A DNA stretch of 64,000 nt from Chromatiaceae bacterium (GCA_024235175.1 JACKMX010000007.1:1-64000); one strand, 5' to 3'; positions 17,750 to 27,983 are shown, numbered from the stretch's first letter. Numbers and translations are program-made. Notes: a model not told the origin generated them from the sequence alone.

Positions 17750-19415
17750 ATCTCTTTATTCTCTTGTAATGGATGCGGTGGGGCTGATCCGCCTCCGCAC
17801 CCAGCCGTCGCCGCCGGTCGGCCTCGTAGTCGGCATAGTTGCCTTCAAACCAGACGGTTTTGGAATCGCCTTCGAATGCCAGTATATGGGTGGCGATCCG
17901 GTCCAGAAACCAGCGGTCGTGAGAGATCACGACGATGCAGCCGGGGAATACCAGCAACGCCTCTTCCAGTGCACGCAGTGTTTCGACATCCAGATCGTTG
18001 GTTGGTTCGTCCAGCAGCAGCAGGTTGCCGCCGCTCTGCAGCAGCTTTGCCAAATGCAGCCGGTTGCGTTCTCCGCCGGAGAGATCGCCGACCCGCTTCT
18101 GCTGATCAGTGCCCTTGAAATTGAAGCGGCTGAGCCAGGCACGGGAGTTGATCTCCAGTTTTCCGATGGTGAGTATCTCCTGTCCGCCGGAGATCTCCTC
18201 CCAGGCTGTCTTGCTGTCATCCAGTGCATCGCGCGACTGATCCACATAGGCGACCCGGACGGTTTCACCGATGCGCATGCTGCCGCCATCCTGCTGCTCC
18301 TCTCCGGTGATCATGCGGAACAGCGTGGTTTTACCCGCGCCATTGGGACCGATGATGCCAACGATGCCGCCCTGCGGCAGGTTGAAGCTGAGATCCTCAT
18401 AAAGAACCTTGTCGCCATAACTCTTCTTCAACCCTTCGGCGTGAATTACCAGTTCGCCCAGGCGCTCACCCGGAGGAATGTAGATCTCGTTGGTCTCGTT
18501 GCGTTTCTGAAACTCCTGGCTCTGCAGTTCGTCGAAGCGCTGCAACCGCGCCTTGCTCTTTGCGTGACGCCCCTTGGGGTTGCTGCGCACCCACTCCAGC
18601 TCGTGCTTCATGCTTTTCATCCGGGCCGCTTCCTGCTTCTGCTCCAGCTCCAACCGCTGCTCCTTCTGCTCCAGCCAGGAAGAGTAGTTACCCTCCCAGG
18701 GAATGCCGTAACCGCGGTCGAGTTCCAGTATCCATCCAGCCACGTTATCCAGAAAATAACGGTCATGGGTTACCGCCACCACCGTGCCTTTGTAGTCATG
18801 CAGGAAGCGCTCCAGCCAGGCCACGGATTCGGCATCCAAATGGTTGGTCGGCTCATCCAGCAGCAGCATATCGGGCTGTGACAACAGCAGTCTGCACAAC
18901 GCCACCCGGCGCTTCTCGCCGCCCGAGAGCCTGCCAACATCCGCATCCCATTCCGGAAGCCGCAGCGCATCTGCCGCAATCTCCAGTGTCCGCTCAAGAT
19001 TGTGGCCATCCTTGGCGGTGATTATATCCTCCAGCTTCGCCTGCTTTGCCGCCAGTGCGTCGAAATCGGCATCCGGTTCGGCGTAGTCGGCATACACCTT
19101 ATCCAGTGCGGCTAGCGCCTCCTTTACATCGGCTACCGCCTCTTCCACGTTGCCGCGCACGTCCTTGTCCGGATCAAGCTTTGGCTCCTGCGGCAGATAG
19201 CCGACCTTGATGCCGGCCTGAGGGCGGGCTTCCCCTTCAATCTCGGTGTCCATACCCGCCATGATGCGCAGCAGGGTCGATTTCCCGGACCCGTTCAGGC
19301 CAAGCACGCCGATCTTGGCGCCGGGAAAAAAAGAGAGGGAGATATCCCTCAAAATTACCCGCTTCGGCGGAACCACTTTGCCGACGCGACTCATGGTATA
19401 GATATACTGTGCCAT
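17748..19415 (-). CDS. ettA: Energy-dependent translational throttle protein EttA (ABC-F)
   Basis: 555 residues, full length for EttA. It is a soluble twin-ABC protein that binds the ribosomal E site and couples translation to the ATP/ADP ratio. First ABC: Walker A GLNGSGKST, signature LSGGEKRR, and DEPTNHLD. Between the ABCs lies the charged arm/linker (SWLEQKEQRLELEQKQ). Second ABC: GPNGAGKTT, LSGGERNR, DEPTNDLD. The N-terminal MAQYIYTMSRVGKVVPP is characteristic of EttA. Confidence 0.96.
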   Translation of the reverse strand: MAQYIYTMSRVGKVVPPKRVILRDISLSFFPGAKIGVLGLNGSGKSTLLRIMAGMDTEIEGEARPQAGIKVGYLPQEPKLDPDKDVRGNVEEAVADVKEALAALDKVYADYAEPDADFDALAAKQAKLEDIITAKDGHNLERTLEIAADALRLPEWDADVGRLSGGEKRRVALCRLLLSQPDMLLLDEPTNHLDAESVAWLERFLHDYKGTVVAVTHDRYFLDNVAGWILELDRGYGIPWEGNYSSWLEQKEQRLELEQKQEAARMKSMKHELEWVRSNPKGRHAKSKARLQRFDELQSQEFQKRNETNEIYIPPGERLGELVIHAEGLKKSYGDKVLYEDLSFNLPQGGIVGIIGPNGAGKTTLFRMITGEEQQDGGSMRIGETVRVAYVDQSRDALDDSKTAWEEISGGQEILTIGKLEINSRAWLSRFNFKGTDQQKRVGDLSGGERNRLHLAKLLQSGGNLLLLDEPTNDLDVETLRALEEALLVFPGCIVVISHDRWFLDRIATHILAFEGDSKTVWFEGNYADYEADRRRRLGAEADQPHRIHYKRIKR

Positions 19416-19521
19416 CGATTATCTTTTTCCGTATTCAAATAGGACCAACAGTTGACGGGGCTGATCCGTCCGACTGTGCAATTTCTCTCACTTAAACCTA
19501 CCGCGGTTTGACTCCCACCTC

Positions 19522-20931
19522 TTAAGCCAGCGGGACCAGCTCGGCTATCCCGCCGCTGTTTTTGCTTTCCACCTTACTGTAGCAATCATACAGTGCCGCC
19601 TGCAGCGCTTCCTCTATCACCGGATGATAGAACGGCATTTGCAGCAGTCTGCCCACGGTCAGCTCCTGCTGAATGCTCCAGGCCAGCAGATGGGCGAGGT
19701 TTTCACCTTTGGGACAGGCCATCTCCGAGCCAAGCAAGCGACCGCTCTGGTTGTCGGCGTATACTTTTAAAATTCCCCGGTTCTTGCCCATGATGAGAGC
19801 GCGTCCCACGGGCGCGAAATTGACCGTGCCAACGGCAGTTGAGGCGGGGTCAAGCTCTGACCAGCGGGCACCGACATGGCAGATATTGGGATCGCAGAAG
19901 TTGATTGAAAGCGGGACCTTGCGTTTGAAAGCAGATATCTGTGCGCTGATGGCATTGTGTCCGGCGATGCGGCCTTCGTCCCCCGCTTCATGCAACAGAG
20001 CGCGCTCACCGGTGATGTCGCCCGCCAGAAAGATATGGCTATCCCCAACCTGCATGGTGTTGGGGTTGAAGGCAGGTATGCCTTTGCTGCCAAGTTCAAT
20101 TCCGGCGTTTTCTATCGCCATGTTGTCCAGATTCGGTATGCGCCCGAGACTGGCGAGCACCTTGTCGACCAACACCGATTGCTCTCCAGCGGAAACCCGC
20201 AGTTTGCCGTTCTCCTCGCTGATCTCCGCAGCGGCTCCCAGATGCATCGGGAAATCCTTGCTGATCGCCTCGACCGCCACCTTGGCCACATCCGGATCTT
20301 CCAGGCCGCCGATGGTACCGAGCATGTCGAATCCGGTCACCTCAACACCGAGCCGGGCCAGGGATTGGCCGATTTCCAGCCCGATAACACCGAGTCCGAT
20401 CACGGCGATGGAAGCTGGCAATTGCTCTTGCTCGAATATTTCGTCGGTGGTCAGAATACGCTCCCCAAACGCTTTCCAGGGGCCTGGTATCAGCGGCCGG
20501 GTGCCGGTCGCAATTATGATTTTTTCCGCATGTATCCGTTGACCGTTGACCTCCAGTGTGTGCGGATCGACAAAACGGGCATAGCCCTCGATGAACAGCT
20601 CCTCGCTCAGATTATCGGTGCTGTTGGAGAGTACCCGGTCGACGAATGTATCGCGCAGACTGCGCACATGCTCCATCGCCTCTTGGGTGTCCAGATCCAT
20701 CTCTTCGTGACCCGCCACGCCATAACGTCCCAGGATGCCGCGCCGATGATAATCCTCCGCCACCTGAATCATCGCCTTGGAGGGCATGCAGCCGACGCGG
20801 GCGCAGGTTGTGCCAGGTTCGCCGCCGTTGATCAAAACAAAGCTTTTTCCGGAAGGACGGACTTTGCCGAGCGCATAAAGCCCGGCGCTTCCAGATCCAA
20901 GGATGGCGACATCAACACTTTTTTCGTTCAC
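19522..20931 (-). CDS. Dihydrolipoamide-dehydrogenase-like flavoprotein disulfide reductase
   Basis: 469 residues of the pyridine nucleotide-disulfide oxidoreductase class I family. FAD-binding GSGSAGLYAL is near residue 12. The redox-active disulfide motif is GTTCARVGCMPSK, CxxxxC as in lipoamide dehydrogenase. GLGVIGLEIG is the NAD(P) site near residue 180, FLAGDITGE is the second FAD contact, and the active-site HPVIEEAL lies near the C-terminus. The GTG start has CAGGAG eight bases upstream. No 2-oxoacid dehydrogenase E1/E2 genes are adjacent, so it is not obviously part of a pyruvate dehydrogenase operon; another disulfide or quinone substrate is possible. Confidence 0.85.
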   Translation of the reverse strand: MNEKSVDVAILGSGSAGLYALGKVRPSGKSFVLINGGEPGTTCARVGCMPSKAMIQVAEDYHRRGILGRYGVAGHEEMDLDTQEAMEHVRSLRDTFVDRVLSNSTDNLSEELFIEGYARFVDPHTLEVNGQRIHAEKIIIATGTRPLIPGPWKAFGERILTTDEIFEQEQLPASIAVIGLGVIGLEIGQSLARLGVEVTGFDMLGTIGGLEDPDVAKVAVEAISKDFPMHLGAAAEISEENGKLRVSAGEQSVLVDKVLASLGRIPNLDNMAIENAGIELGSKGIPAFNPNTMQVGDSHIFLAGDITGERALLHEAGDEGRIAGHNAISAQISAFKRKVPLSINFCDPNICHVGARWSELDPASTAVGTVNFAPVGRALIMGKNRGILKVYADNQSGRLLGSEMACPKGENLAHLLAWSIQQELTVGRLLQMPFYHPVIEEALQAALYDCYSKVESKNSGGIAELVPLA

Positions 20932-21275
20932 TTAATCACTCCTGACGACTGCCGGCGAGGTAACAATACCCCGGAATTGTAAACGCTGGCGGGCGAGACC
21001 GAAACCCGAATCAGATCAGCGAAGGTGTATTCGGCCGGCGGATTTAAAGCGACCCAATTTTACCGTTCCGCCAAATCCGGCTTCCGGTCACCTTAAGGAT
21101 CCGGCAAGCGATAAAGTTCCGCATAACCGGGCCGATATCCGGTAAGTGCCGTAATCCTGCACTGAAGATCCGGCAGTTCCTCTACCGTACAAAACAGTCA
21201 AACTAACGCCAGCTTGTTTGAAGGTGGGCTTTACGCTCCCGGATGACAACCGGCAAACTCATAAGGAAAAGTGTC
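20932..21275. other. Intergenic gap, no gene seen
   Basis: 344 bases between two divergently transcribed genes, the flavoprotein (minus) and the PilU-like ATPase (plus). Promoters for both must lie here, but I found no convincing -35/-10 pair, no sigma-54-type GG-N10-GC box and no strong palindrome. Confidence 0.5.
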
Positions 21276-22439
21276 ATGCAGCATGTGGACGTACCACAGA
21301 TCCTACAGGTGATGGTCAAAAACAATGCAGCAGATGTGTTTTTCTACACTGGTGCGCGCATCTCCATGAAAACAGCCAACGGATTCGCACAGATGGGTGA
21401 GGCGCTGCAGCCAGGCGTCACGGAAAAGATTGTTCGCGAACTGCTTACCGATGAGAAAACCAAAGAGCTGGAAGCAAACGGCGAGGTTGATTTTTCACTC
21501 TCTTTTCGTGGCATTGGCCGTTTTAGGGGGAATGCCTTCCGCCAGCGGGGGGAGGCATCTCTGGTTCTGCGTCGCATCAATACCGATGTGCCGAGCATCG
21601 ATGGACTGAAAGTCCCCCAGGTGCTCAAGGATCTTGTGATGGAACGCAACGGCCTCATCCTCATCGTGGGTGCCACCGGTTCAGGGAAAACCACCACCCT
21701 GGCCGCCATGATAGACCACCGCAACGTCAATGCCGGTGGACATATACTCACGCTGGAGGATCCAATTGAATTTGTTCATTCGCATAAAAAATCGATCGTT
21801 GCACAGCGCGAGATAGGAACAGACACCAACTCTTTCAGTAGTGGCATGAAGGCTGCGCTGCGAGAATCTCCGGATGTGATTTTAATGGGTGAGATTCGCG
21901 ACCTGGACAGCATGGAGTATGCGCTCAAGTTTGCAAATACCGGTCATCTAGCACTCTCCACGCTGCATGCAAACAACTGCATTTCGACAATGGAACGCGT
22001 AATGGGTTTTTTCCCCAGGGAGGCGCGTGAAGCTCAGGCAAAGCGGGTATCCCAGAACCTGCGTGCCATCGTCTGTCAGAGATTGGCGCCAGCTGTGGGG
22101 GGCGGTAAAATTGCTATTGTGGAAGTACTCATCAACACTGGATACATCTCGGATATGATCGCCAAACAGGAGTTGGACGGACTCAAGGATGCCATCGAGC
22201 GGGGCGGCAACTATGGCATGCAGTCTTTTGATCAGCATCTGGTGCAGCTGTATCACGAAGGCAAGATAGCCGAAGAGGTGGCGTACGAATATGCCGACTC
22301 CGTCAGCAATGTCAAGGTTAAGATTCGCACCGCGAATGCCGGCAGAAAAGTAAGCGCTTTGAATAATGCAGGTCTGTCCCTGAGTCCGATCAAGGAAGAG
22401 GAAGAGGATGAGGAGCCCGGAAGCATGTTGGGCAGATGA
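21276..22439 (+). CDS. PilT/PilU-family twitching-motility ATPase (PilU-like)
   Basis: 387 residues using the ATG at 21276, which has AAGGA about nine bases upstream; an ATG at 21243 without a Shine-Dalgarno is less likely. It powers type IV pilus retraction. Seen: GATGSGKTTTLAAMIDHRN (Walker A), ILTLEDPIEF (Asp box), GEIRDLDSMEYAL (Walker B) and TGHLALSTLHANN (His box). The sequence is nearer PilU than PilT (VVLKDLVME-type and HKKSIVAQRE motifs). Unusual is the acidic tail EEEEDEEPG near the C-terminus. No pilT or pilus gene adjoins it. Confidence 0.88.
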   Translation: MQHVDVPQILQVMVKNNAADVFFYTGARISMKTANGFAQMGEALQPGVTEKIVRELLTDEKTKELEANGEVDFSLSFRGIGRFRGNAFRQRGEASLVLRRINTDVPSIDGLKVPQVLKDLVMERNGLILIVGATGSGKTTTLAAMIDHRNVNAGGHILTLEDPIEFVHSHKKSIVAQREIGTDTNSFSSGMKAALRESPDVILMGEIRDLDSMEYALKFANTGHLALSTLHANNCISTMERVMGFFPREAREAQAKRVSQNLRAIVCQRLAPAVGGGKIAIVEVLINTGYISDMIAKQELDGLKDAIERGGNYGMQSFDQHLVQLYHEGKIAEEVAYEYADSVSNVKVKIRTANAGRKVSALNNAGLSLSPIKEEEEDEEPGSMLGR

Positions 22440-22588
22440 AATGGGCCAAGAGCCAGTCGGAATTGGGACTGGCCTGCTGCGGAAAAGCCGGATATGGCCA
22501 GATTCTCCTTAATAGTTTTGCGCCCAGAAACGCGTTTTGAAAACAGAGTTCGTCATCCTGGTGAAGGCCAGGATCCAGTTCGTGTAGC

Positions 22589-22697
22589 GCGGAACTCCAA
22601 AGGAGGTTCCGCCAATAAGCGGGTTGCTGCCAAGTTGGTTTCCGTTTTACCGCCATCCGGGGAGGTGGCTGGTGGCGGATCCCGACAGGGGATCCGC
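22589..22697. repeat. Pair of perfect hairpins
   Basis: Two perfect stems stand between the PilU-like gene and pgm: GCGGAAC (22589-22595) with GTTCCGC (22606-22612), and a 9-bp stem at 22675-22683 with 22689-22697 around a GACAG loop. The genes converge here, so these may separate the two transcripts, although neither stem has a following T-run. Confidence 0.7.
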
Positions 22698-22735
22698 GCT
22701 GGCAGGGCTGGATTACGCTGCGGGGGATTCCTGTT

Positions 22736-24370
22736 TCAGGTCACCACATCCGGTTCGCTGCGTCCGGTTCGCTCTTCTATTTGCGCCAGTTCTCTGGCCA
22801 GATGTACCAATGGGGCCATTACCTCAGCTGTCTCTCTCTCCTGCTTCTCCGGGTCGGGCTCGTAGGATTCCAGATAAACGCGCAGAGTAGCGCCCTTTGT
22901 GCCGGTACCGGAAAGCCGGAAGATGATGCGCGAGCCGTTGGTAAAGCCGATGCGTATGCCCTGATTCTCGGACACGCTTCCATCCACCGGATCCGTGTAA
23001 GCGAAGTCATCGGCATAATCCACGGTCATTTTTCCGAGACTGGTTCCGACCAGATCATTGAGCCGGTACCTGAGATCGCTGATCAGTTCCGCGGCTGCGT
23101 CTGCGTCCACGCCTTCGTAGTCGTGCCTGGTATAATAGTTGCGCCCGAAGCGGTGCCAGTGCTCGCGCACGATTCGCGCCACCGAATGCTGTTTGATGGC
23201 CAGCAGATTCAACCAGAAGAGCACGGCCCATAGTCCGTCCTTTTCCCGTACATGATCTGAACCTGTGCCAAAGCTCTCCTCACCGCAGATCGAGATTTTT
23301 TCCGCATCCAGCAGATTACCGAAAAATTTCCAGCCGGTGGGAGTTTCGTAGCAGTCTATGCCAAACTCATCCGCTACTCTGTCTGCGGCCTGACTGGTCG
23401 GCATGGAGCGGGCGATGCCGGAAACACCATGCCGGTAACCGGGAATCAGGTGGGCATTGGCGGCCAGCACCGCCAGACTGTCACTCGGCGTAACAAAGAA
23501 ATTTCTACCCAGAATCATATTGCGGTCGCCATCGCCGTCAGAGGCGGCACCGAAATCCACCGGGTCCAACCCCTGCGTCATCTCCAGCAGTTCGTGAGCG
23601 TGGCTGAGATTGGGGTCAGGATGCCCGCCGCCAAAATCCTCCAGTGGGATCCCGTTTATCACGGTGCCGGGCTCGGCGCCCAGAATCTTCTCCAGTATCT
23701 CGGTCGCGTAGGGACCGGTCACCGCATGCATGGCGTCGAAGCGCATACGGAAGAGCCCCGAATTGAACAGCTGGTGAATGGCCTCGAAGTTGAACAGCTC
23801 CCGCATCAGGTTGACGTAATCCTGAACCGAATCGATCACTTCGACCGTCATACCGCCTACATCATGGGTGCCGGTCCGGTCAAGATCGACATCGTCTGCC
23901 GGCAGAATCCTGTAGCTGGAAATCTCCAGAGTACGGCGGTATATCGCATCGGTGACTTTCTCGGGCGCTGGCCCGCCGTTGGCGGTATTGAACTTGATGC
24001 CGAAATCCTCGTCCGGACCGCCCGGGTTGTGGCTGGCGGAAAGTATGATACCGCCTTGAGTCTTGTATTTGCGGATGACGCAGGAGGCGGCCGGTGTGGA
24101 GAGAATGCCTCCCTGTCCGACCAGCACTTTGGCGATACCGTTGGCGGCCGCCATGCGTAAAATGATCTGAATTGCGGTGCGGTTGAAGTAGCGACCGTCA
24201 CCGCCCAGTGCCAGCGTCCCGCCGACAAGGTCCGGTTGGGTGTCAAATATCGCCTGAACGAAGTTTTCCAGGTACCCGGCCTGTTGAAAAACCCTCACCT
24301 TCTTGCGCAATCCGGATGTTCCGGGCCGCTGGTCGGTGAAAGGGTGGGATTGAATTTGTTCGATGTCCAT
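22736..24370 (-). CDS. pgm: Phosphoglucomutase (alpha-D-glucose-specific)
   Basis: 544 residues, E. coli Pgm length. It interconverts glucose-6-phosphate and glucose-1-phosphate. The phosphoserine loop is ILSASHNPGG near residue 135. The metal-binding loop is ASDGDGDRNM near 290, the sugar-specificity loop is CGEESFGTGSDH near 370, and the phosphate-binding loop is FRLSGTGTKGATLR near 500. Glucose-1-phosphate made here feeds nucleotide sugars, so it links to the sucrose genes at 2-7 kb and the glucan genes at 61-64 kb, though it is not in either operon. Confidence 0.96.
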   Translation of the reverse strand: MDIEQIQSHPFTDQRPGTSGLRKKVRVFQQAGYLENFVQAIFDTQPDLVGGTLALGGDGRYFNRTAIQIILRMAAANGIAKVLVGQGGILSTPAASCVIRKYKTQGGIILSASHNPGGPDEDFGIKFNTANGGPAPEKVTDAIYRRTLEISSYRILPADDVDLDRTGTHDVGGMTVEVIDSVQDYVNLMRELFNFEAIHQLFNSGLFRMRFDAMHAVTGPYATEILEKILGAEPGTVINGIPLEDFGGGHPDPNLSHAHELLEMTQGLDPVDFGAASDGDGDRNMILGRNFFVTPSDSLAVLAANAHLIPGYRHGVSGIARSMPTSQAADRVADEFGIDCYETPTGWKFFGNLLDAEKISICGEESFGTGSDHVREKDGLWAVLFWLNLLAIKQHSVARIVREHWHRFGRNYYTRHDYEGVDADAAAELISDLRYRLNDLVGTSLGKMTVDYADDFAYTDPVDGSVSENQGIRIGFTNGSRIIFRLSGTGTKGATLRVYLESYEPDPEKQERETAEVMAPLVHLARELAQIEERTGRSEPDVVT

Positions 24371-24597
24371 AGTGATTCTTCTTCTGCAGCTTCAGTCCAA
24401 GCGGCTATTCAATCACAGGGTGGGGGGCGAAATCGAGTGCTTGCGGCCAGCCTTAAGCTGCCGGGGAATCCGCGTCTGGTCTTGAAATCGATTGCCCCGG
24501 CCCCATTATCCGCAGTTCTCCTTATTCTTTCCCTGGTTATCCGGGAGGTTGCAGGAAACTGAACAGAATCACCAACAGATGGGAGTCGATACCGGTC

Positions 24598-26508
24598 ATG
24601 ACAGTTGAAGCACACAAAGAGACGATGGAATTCCAGGCTGAGGTCAGTCAGGTACTCAACCTGGTGATCCGCTCGCTCTACAGCAACAAAGAGATTTTTC
24701 TGCGTGAGTTGATATCCAACGCCTCGGATGCCGCGGAGAAGCTTAGATTCGAGGCGCTTACAGATGATGCGCTGTATGAGGACGACCCCAACCTGAAGAT
24801 CAGAATTTCCGTGGATGAGGAGCGGCACACCGTCACCATCTCGGACAACGGAATAGGTATGAGCCGGCAGGAGGTATCTGAAACCATCGGTACCATAGCC
24901 AACTCCGGCACGCGAAAATTCATCGAGTCGATGAGCGGCGATAAGGCCCAGGACAGCCAGCTCATCGGCCAGTTCGGTGTCGGTTTCTACTCAGCGTTCA
25001 TCGTTGCGGACAAAGTGACGCTGGTGACCCGGCGTGCGGGGACAGGCAGTGAACATGGGGTGCGCTGGGAATCCACCGGGGAAGGCGCCTACACTATCGA
25101 GACGGTGGAAAAGCGAGGGCGAGGCACCGATATCACGCTGCACCTGCGGGAAGATGAGTCGGAGTTTGCTCAGAGCTACCGGCTGCGCAGCATCATAAGC
25201 AAATTCTCAGACCATGTGGCCACGCCGGTAGAGATGCTTGAAGAGCAGTTCGGCGGTGATAAGGAAGAAGAGAAGACAGCACCGCAGTGGGAGCAGGTCA
25301 ACAAGGGCACCGCACTTTGGATGCGCAATAAATCTGATATCAGCGACGAGGAGTACAGCGAGTTCTACAAGAGTATCGGACACGATTTCGAAGATCCCCT
25401 GGCCCATGTGCATAACCGGGTCGAGGGTAAGAACGAATACAACTCACTGCTTTATATCCCTGGACGCGCCCCGTTTGATCTGTGGGACAGGGAGCAGAAA
25501 CATGGGGTGAAACTCTATGTTCGCCGCGTTTTTATCATGGACGAGGCGGACAAGCTGATGCCGCGTTACCTAAGGTTTGTCAAAGGCGTGGTGGATTCCG
25601 ACGACCTGCCGCTCAATGTCTCCAGGGAGCTGCTGCAGCACGACAAAAAGATCGACAGTATTCGCTCCGCCAATGTAAAGCGGGTGTTGGGCCTGCTGGA
25701 AAAGATGGCCGGCAGCGAACCGGATAAGTATAAGAAATTCTGGAAAGAGTTTGGCAACGTCTTGAAAGAGGGCACGGCAGAAGATTTCGCCAACAAGGAA
25801 AAAATCGCCGAACTGCTGCGTTTCGCCAGCACCAAGGCGGATGGCAGAGAGGACCTGGTCTCTCTGGACCAGTATGTTGAAAGGATGCAGGAGAAGCAGG
25901 AGAAGATCTACTACATCACAGCAGACAGCTATGCTGCAGCACTGCACAGTCCCCATCTGGAAGTGTTCAGGAAAAAGGATGTGGAGGTGCTGCTGCTGAC
26001 TGATCGTGTGGATGAGTGGATGGTATCTCACCTGAGTGACTATAAGGGAAAACACCTGCAGTCGGTCGCTAAGGGACAGCTTGATCTCGGTGAGCTGGAA
26101 GAGAAGGAGAGCAAGGAGGCGCAGGAGAAGATTGCCGAGGAGCATCAGGGTCTGATCGAGCGTATTGGCAAGGCGCTTGGCGATGCCGTCAAGGAGGTTC
26201 GCATCAGTAAACGTCTGACCGAGTCACCCGCCTGTCTTGTTGTTGGCGACTACGACATGAGTGCCAATCTGCAGCGGGTGCTCAAACAGTTGGGTCAGGA
26301 TGCACCTGAAACCAAACCTGTTTTGGAGGTCAATCCGGTTCATCCGCTGGTGGAGAAGATGGACCAGGAGCCTGACGAAGAGGTTTTTGCTGACCTGGCG
26401 ATGATTCTGTTCGAACAGGCAACGCTCTCGGAAGGCGGTCAGTTGGGTGATCCATCCGCATTCGTCCACCGGTTGAACAAGCTGATAATGAACCTGTCGG
26501 CCAGATAA
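24598..26508 (+). CDS. htpG: Chaperone HtpG (Hsp90)
   Basis: 636 residues, the bacterial Hsp90. The GHKL ATPase domain has ELISNASDAAEKLRF, ISDNGIGMS and GQFGVGFYSAF (about residues 30-120). The middle domain contains LPLNVSRELLQ, with the conserved arginine. The C-terminal dimerisation domain follows. Cytoplasmic ATP-dependent folding factor, often heat-induced; I saw no sigma-32 promoter that I would trust. Confidence 0.97.
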   Translation: MTVEAHKETMEFQAEVSQVLNLVIRSLYSNKEIFLRELISNASDAAEKLRFEALTDDALYEDDPNLKIRISVDEERHTVTISDNGIGMSRQEVSETIGTIANSGTRKFIESMSGDKAQDSQLIGQFGVGFYSAFIVADKVTLVTRRAGTGSEHGVRWESTGEGAYTIETVEKRGRGTDITLHLREDESEFAQSYRLRSIISKFSDHVATPVEMLEEQFGGDKEEEKTAPQWEQVNKGTALWMRNKSDISDEEYSEFYKSIGHDFEDPLAHVHNRVEGKNEYNSLLYIPGRAPFDLWDREQKHGVKLYVRRVFIMDEADKLMPRYLRFVKGVVDSDDLPLNVSRELLQHDKKIDSIRSANVKRVLGLLEKMAGSEPDKYKKFWKEFGNVLKEGTAEDFANKEKIAELLRFASTKADGREDLVSLDQYVERMQEKQEKIYYITADSYAAALHSPHLEVFRKKDVEVLLLTDRVDEWMVSHLSDYKGKHLQSVAKGQLDLGELEEKESKEAQEKIAEEHQGLIERIGKALGDAVKEVRISKRLTESPACLVVGDYDMSANLQRVLKQLGQDAPETKPVLEVNPVHPLVEKMDQEPDEEVFADLAMILFEQATLSEGGQLGDPSAFVHRLNKLIMNLSAR

Positions 26509-26682
26509 CGCGCATGCCACCCTGGCGTCGTACGGTGACGCCCGGGTGGGCTGCAAAGGTGGGCCGAAACAGGACCATAAGTCTGCTGTATCCATATATT
26601 GGGAGAGTGCAGTGGTAGATTTCGGAGAGCTGTGGCAGACTCCGCGCTGGCAAATCTGCAATAAACTTTAGGAGTGATCGAT

Positions 26683-27336
26683 ATGCGCGTTATTTTGTTG
26701 GGCGGCCCCGGTGCCGGCAAAGGCACTCAAGCCAACTACATCAAGGAAAAGTACAGCATTCCTCAGATTTCGACCGGCGATATGCTGCGTGCCCATGTCA
26801 AGTCGGGCAGTGAGCTTGGGGTTGCTGCCAAGAAGATCATGGATGAGGGCGGACTGGTATCCGACGACATAATCATGGGCATGGTGAAAGAGCGCATCAA
26901 AGAGAGCGACTGTAAGAACGGATTTCTGTTTGACGGCTTTCCGCGCACCATTCCACAGGCTGAAGCGCTGACTGCGGCCGGCGTTCGCATTGATGCTGTG
27001 GTCGAGATCGACGTTCCCGATCAGGAGATCATTACGCGTATGGCGGGTCGGCGGGTTCATCTGGCTTCAGGCAGAACCTATCACGTTACTTTCAATCCAC
27101 CCAAAGTGGCAGATAAGGATGACGTTACGGGCGAACCTCTGATTCAGCGTGATGATGACAAGGAGGAGACAGTTAAAGCGCGTCTGAAGGTGTACCACGA
27201 TCAGACCGAGCCATTGGTGAACTTTTACTCGAACTGGGCGGCCTCGGGTGATTCGGATGCACCGAAGTATCATAAGATTCCAGGGGTGGGTGGGGTTAAT
27301 GATATCCGCGATGCGATATTTGCCGCCCTTGGTTGA
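26683..27336 (+). CDS. adk: Adenylate kinase
   Basis: 217 residues, a long-type bacterial Adk that equilibrates ATP, AMP and ADP. The P-loop GGPGAGKGT is at residues 7-15, the AMP-binding STGDMLR near 30, FDGFPRT near 84, and the LID domain begins at RMAGRRVH. Zinc-ligating cysteines are absent from the LID (HLASGRTYHV), so it is the non-zinc type. I start at ATG 26683, eight bases after TAGGAG; the in-frame GTG at 26674 overlaps that site. Confidence 0.97.
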   Translation: MRVILLGGPGAGKGTQANYIKEKYSIPQISTGDMLRAHVKSGSELGVAAKKIMDEGGLVSDDIIMGMVKERIKESDCKNGFLFDGFPRTIPQAEALTAAGVRIDAVVEIDVPDQEIITRMAGRRVHLASGRTYHVTFNPPKVADKDDVTGEPLIQRDDDKEETVKARLKVYHDQTEPLVNFYSNWAASGDSDAPKYHKIPGVGGVNDIRDAIFAALG

Positions 27337-27414
27337 TTGATTCGTCCCGGATTAAAACGGCTGTATCCGCAGGAGTTTTTTGCTTTATCGGGATATCAAT
27401 TGCCATCAACTATA

Positions 27415-27440
27415 AAAACCGGGTATATACCCGGTTTTTT
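27415..27440 (+). terminator. Rho-independent terminator after adk
   Basis: Near-perfect stem AAAACCGGGTATA / TATACCCGGTTTT, essentially without a loop at its palindromic centre, followed by a T-run. It ends the adk transcript; because the stem starts with A's it could also act on the opposite strand. Confidence 0.9.
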
Positions 27441-27558
27441 TATGGCAAAGCTTAACTTGCGATGGCGTAACATCAGCATTATTATTCAAATATAAACTCA
27501 TTAGAAAATTTTAATCTATTCCGATTGCACAAGACTTATAACTGGACAGGGGGCACAA

Positions 27559-27927
27559 GTGGCTGTAGTCGAACTGAACAAAGAGAATTTCCAGGGGACG
27601 GTAACAAACAGTGATTTTGTTATTGTCGATTTCTGGGCGCCCTGGTGCGGACCTTGTCGCTCTTTTGCGCCGACTTACGAGAAGGTTTCGGATGATCATC
27701 CGGATATTGTTTTTGCAAAAGTGAACACGGAAGAGGAGCGGGAGATAGCCCAGCATTTTCAGATAAGATCCATTCCCACACTAATGATCTTTCGCGAGAA
27801 GGTGATTATATTCAATCAGCCGGGTGCAATGCCTGAAGGCAGTTTCCGCGAGCTCGTACAGAAAGCGGGTGAGCTGGATATGGCCGAAGTGCATAAGCAG
27901 ATCCAGGCCGAGAACAGTACTGCCTGA
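27559..27927 (+). CDS. Thioredoxin-family protein
   Basis: 122 residues of thioredoxin fold without a signal peptide. The active site is FWAPWCGPCRSFAP near residue 33, and the cis-proline lies in IRSIPTLMIF near 74. It should reduce protein disulfides in the cytoplasm. The start is GTG with AGGGGG five bases before it. It has a C-terminal extension (AEVHKQIQAENSTA) beyond the basic fold. Monocistronic: terminators flank it on both sides. Confidence 0.92.
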   Translation: MAVVELNKENFQGTVTNSDFVIVDFWAPWCGPCRSFAPTYEKVSDDHPDIVFAKVNTEEEREIAQHFQIRSIPTLMIFREKVIIFNQPGAMPEGSFRELVQKAGELDMAEVHKQIQAENSTA

Positions 27928-27960
27928 AGCGTAAATCCCTGCTTCCAGTCGCTTCTCAAC

Positions 27961-27983
27961 AGCCGGCGCAGCCGGCTTTTTTA
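27961..27983 (+). terminator. Rho-independent terminator after thioredoxin gene
   Basis: Stem AGCCGGC / GCCGGCT with a three-base GCA loop followed directly by six T's, 33 bases after the thioredoxin stop. The remaining gap to 28236 holds a TATAAT at 28166-28171, a possible -10 box for the next gene, and a 7-bp hairpin at 28189-28210 in its leader. Confidence 0.9.
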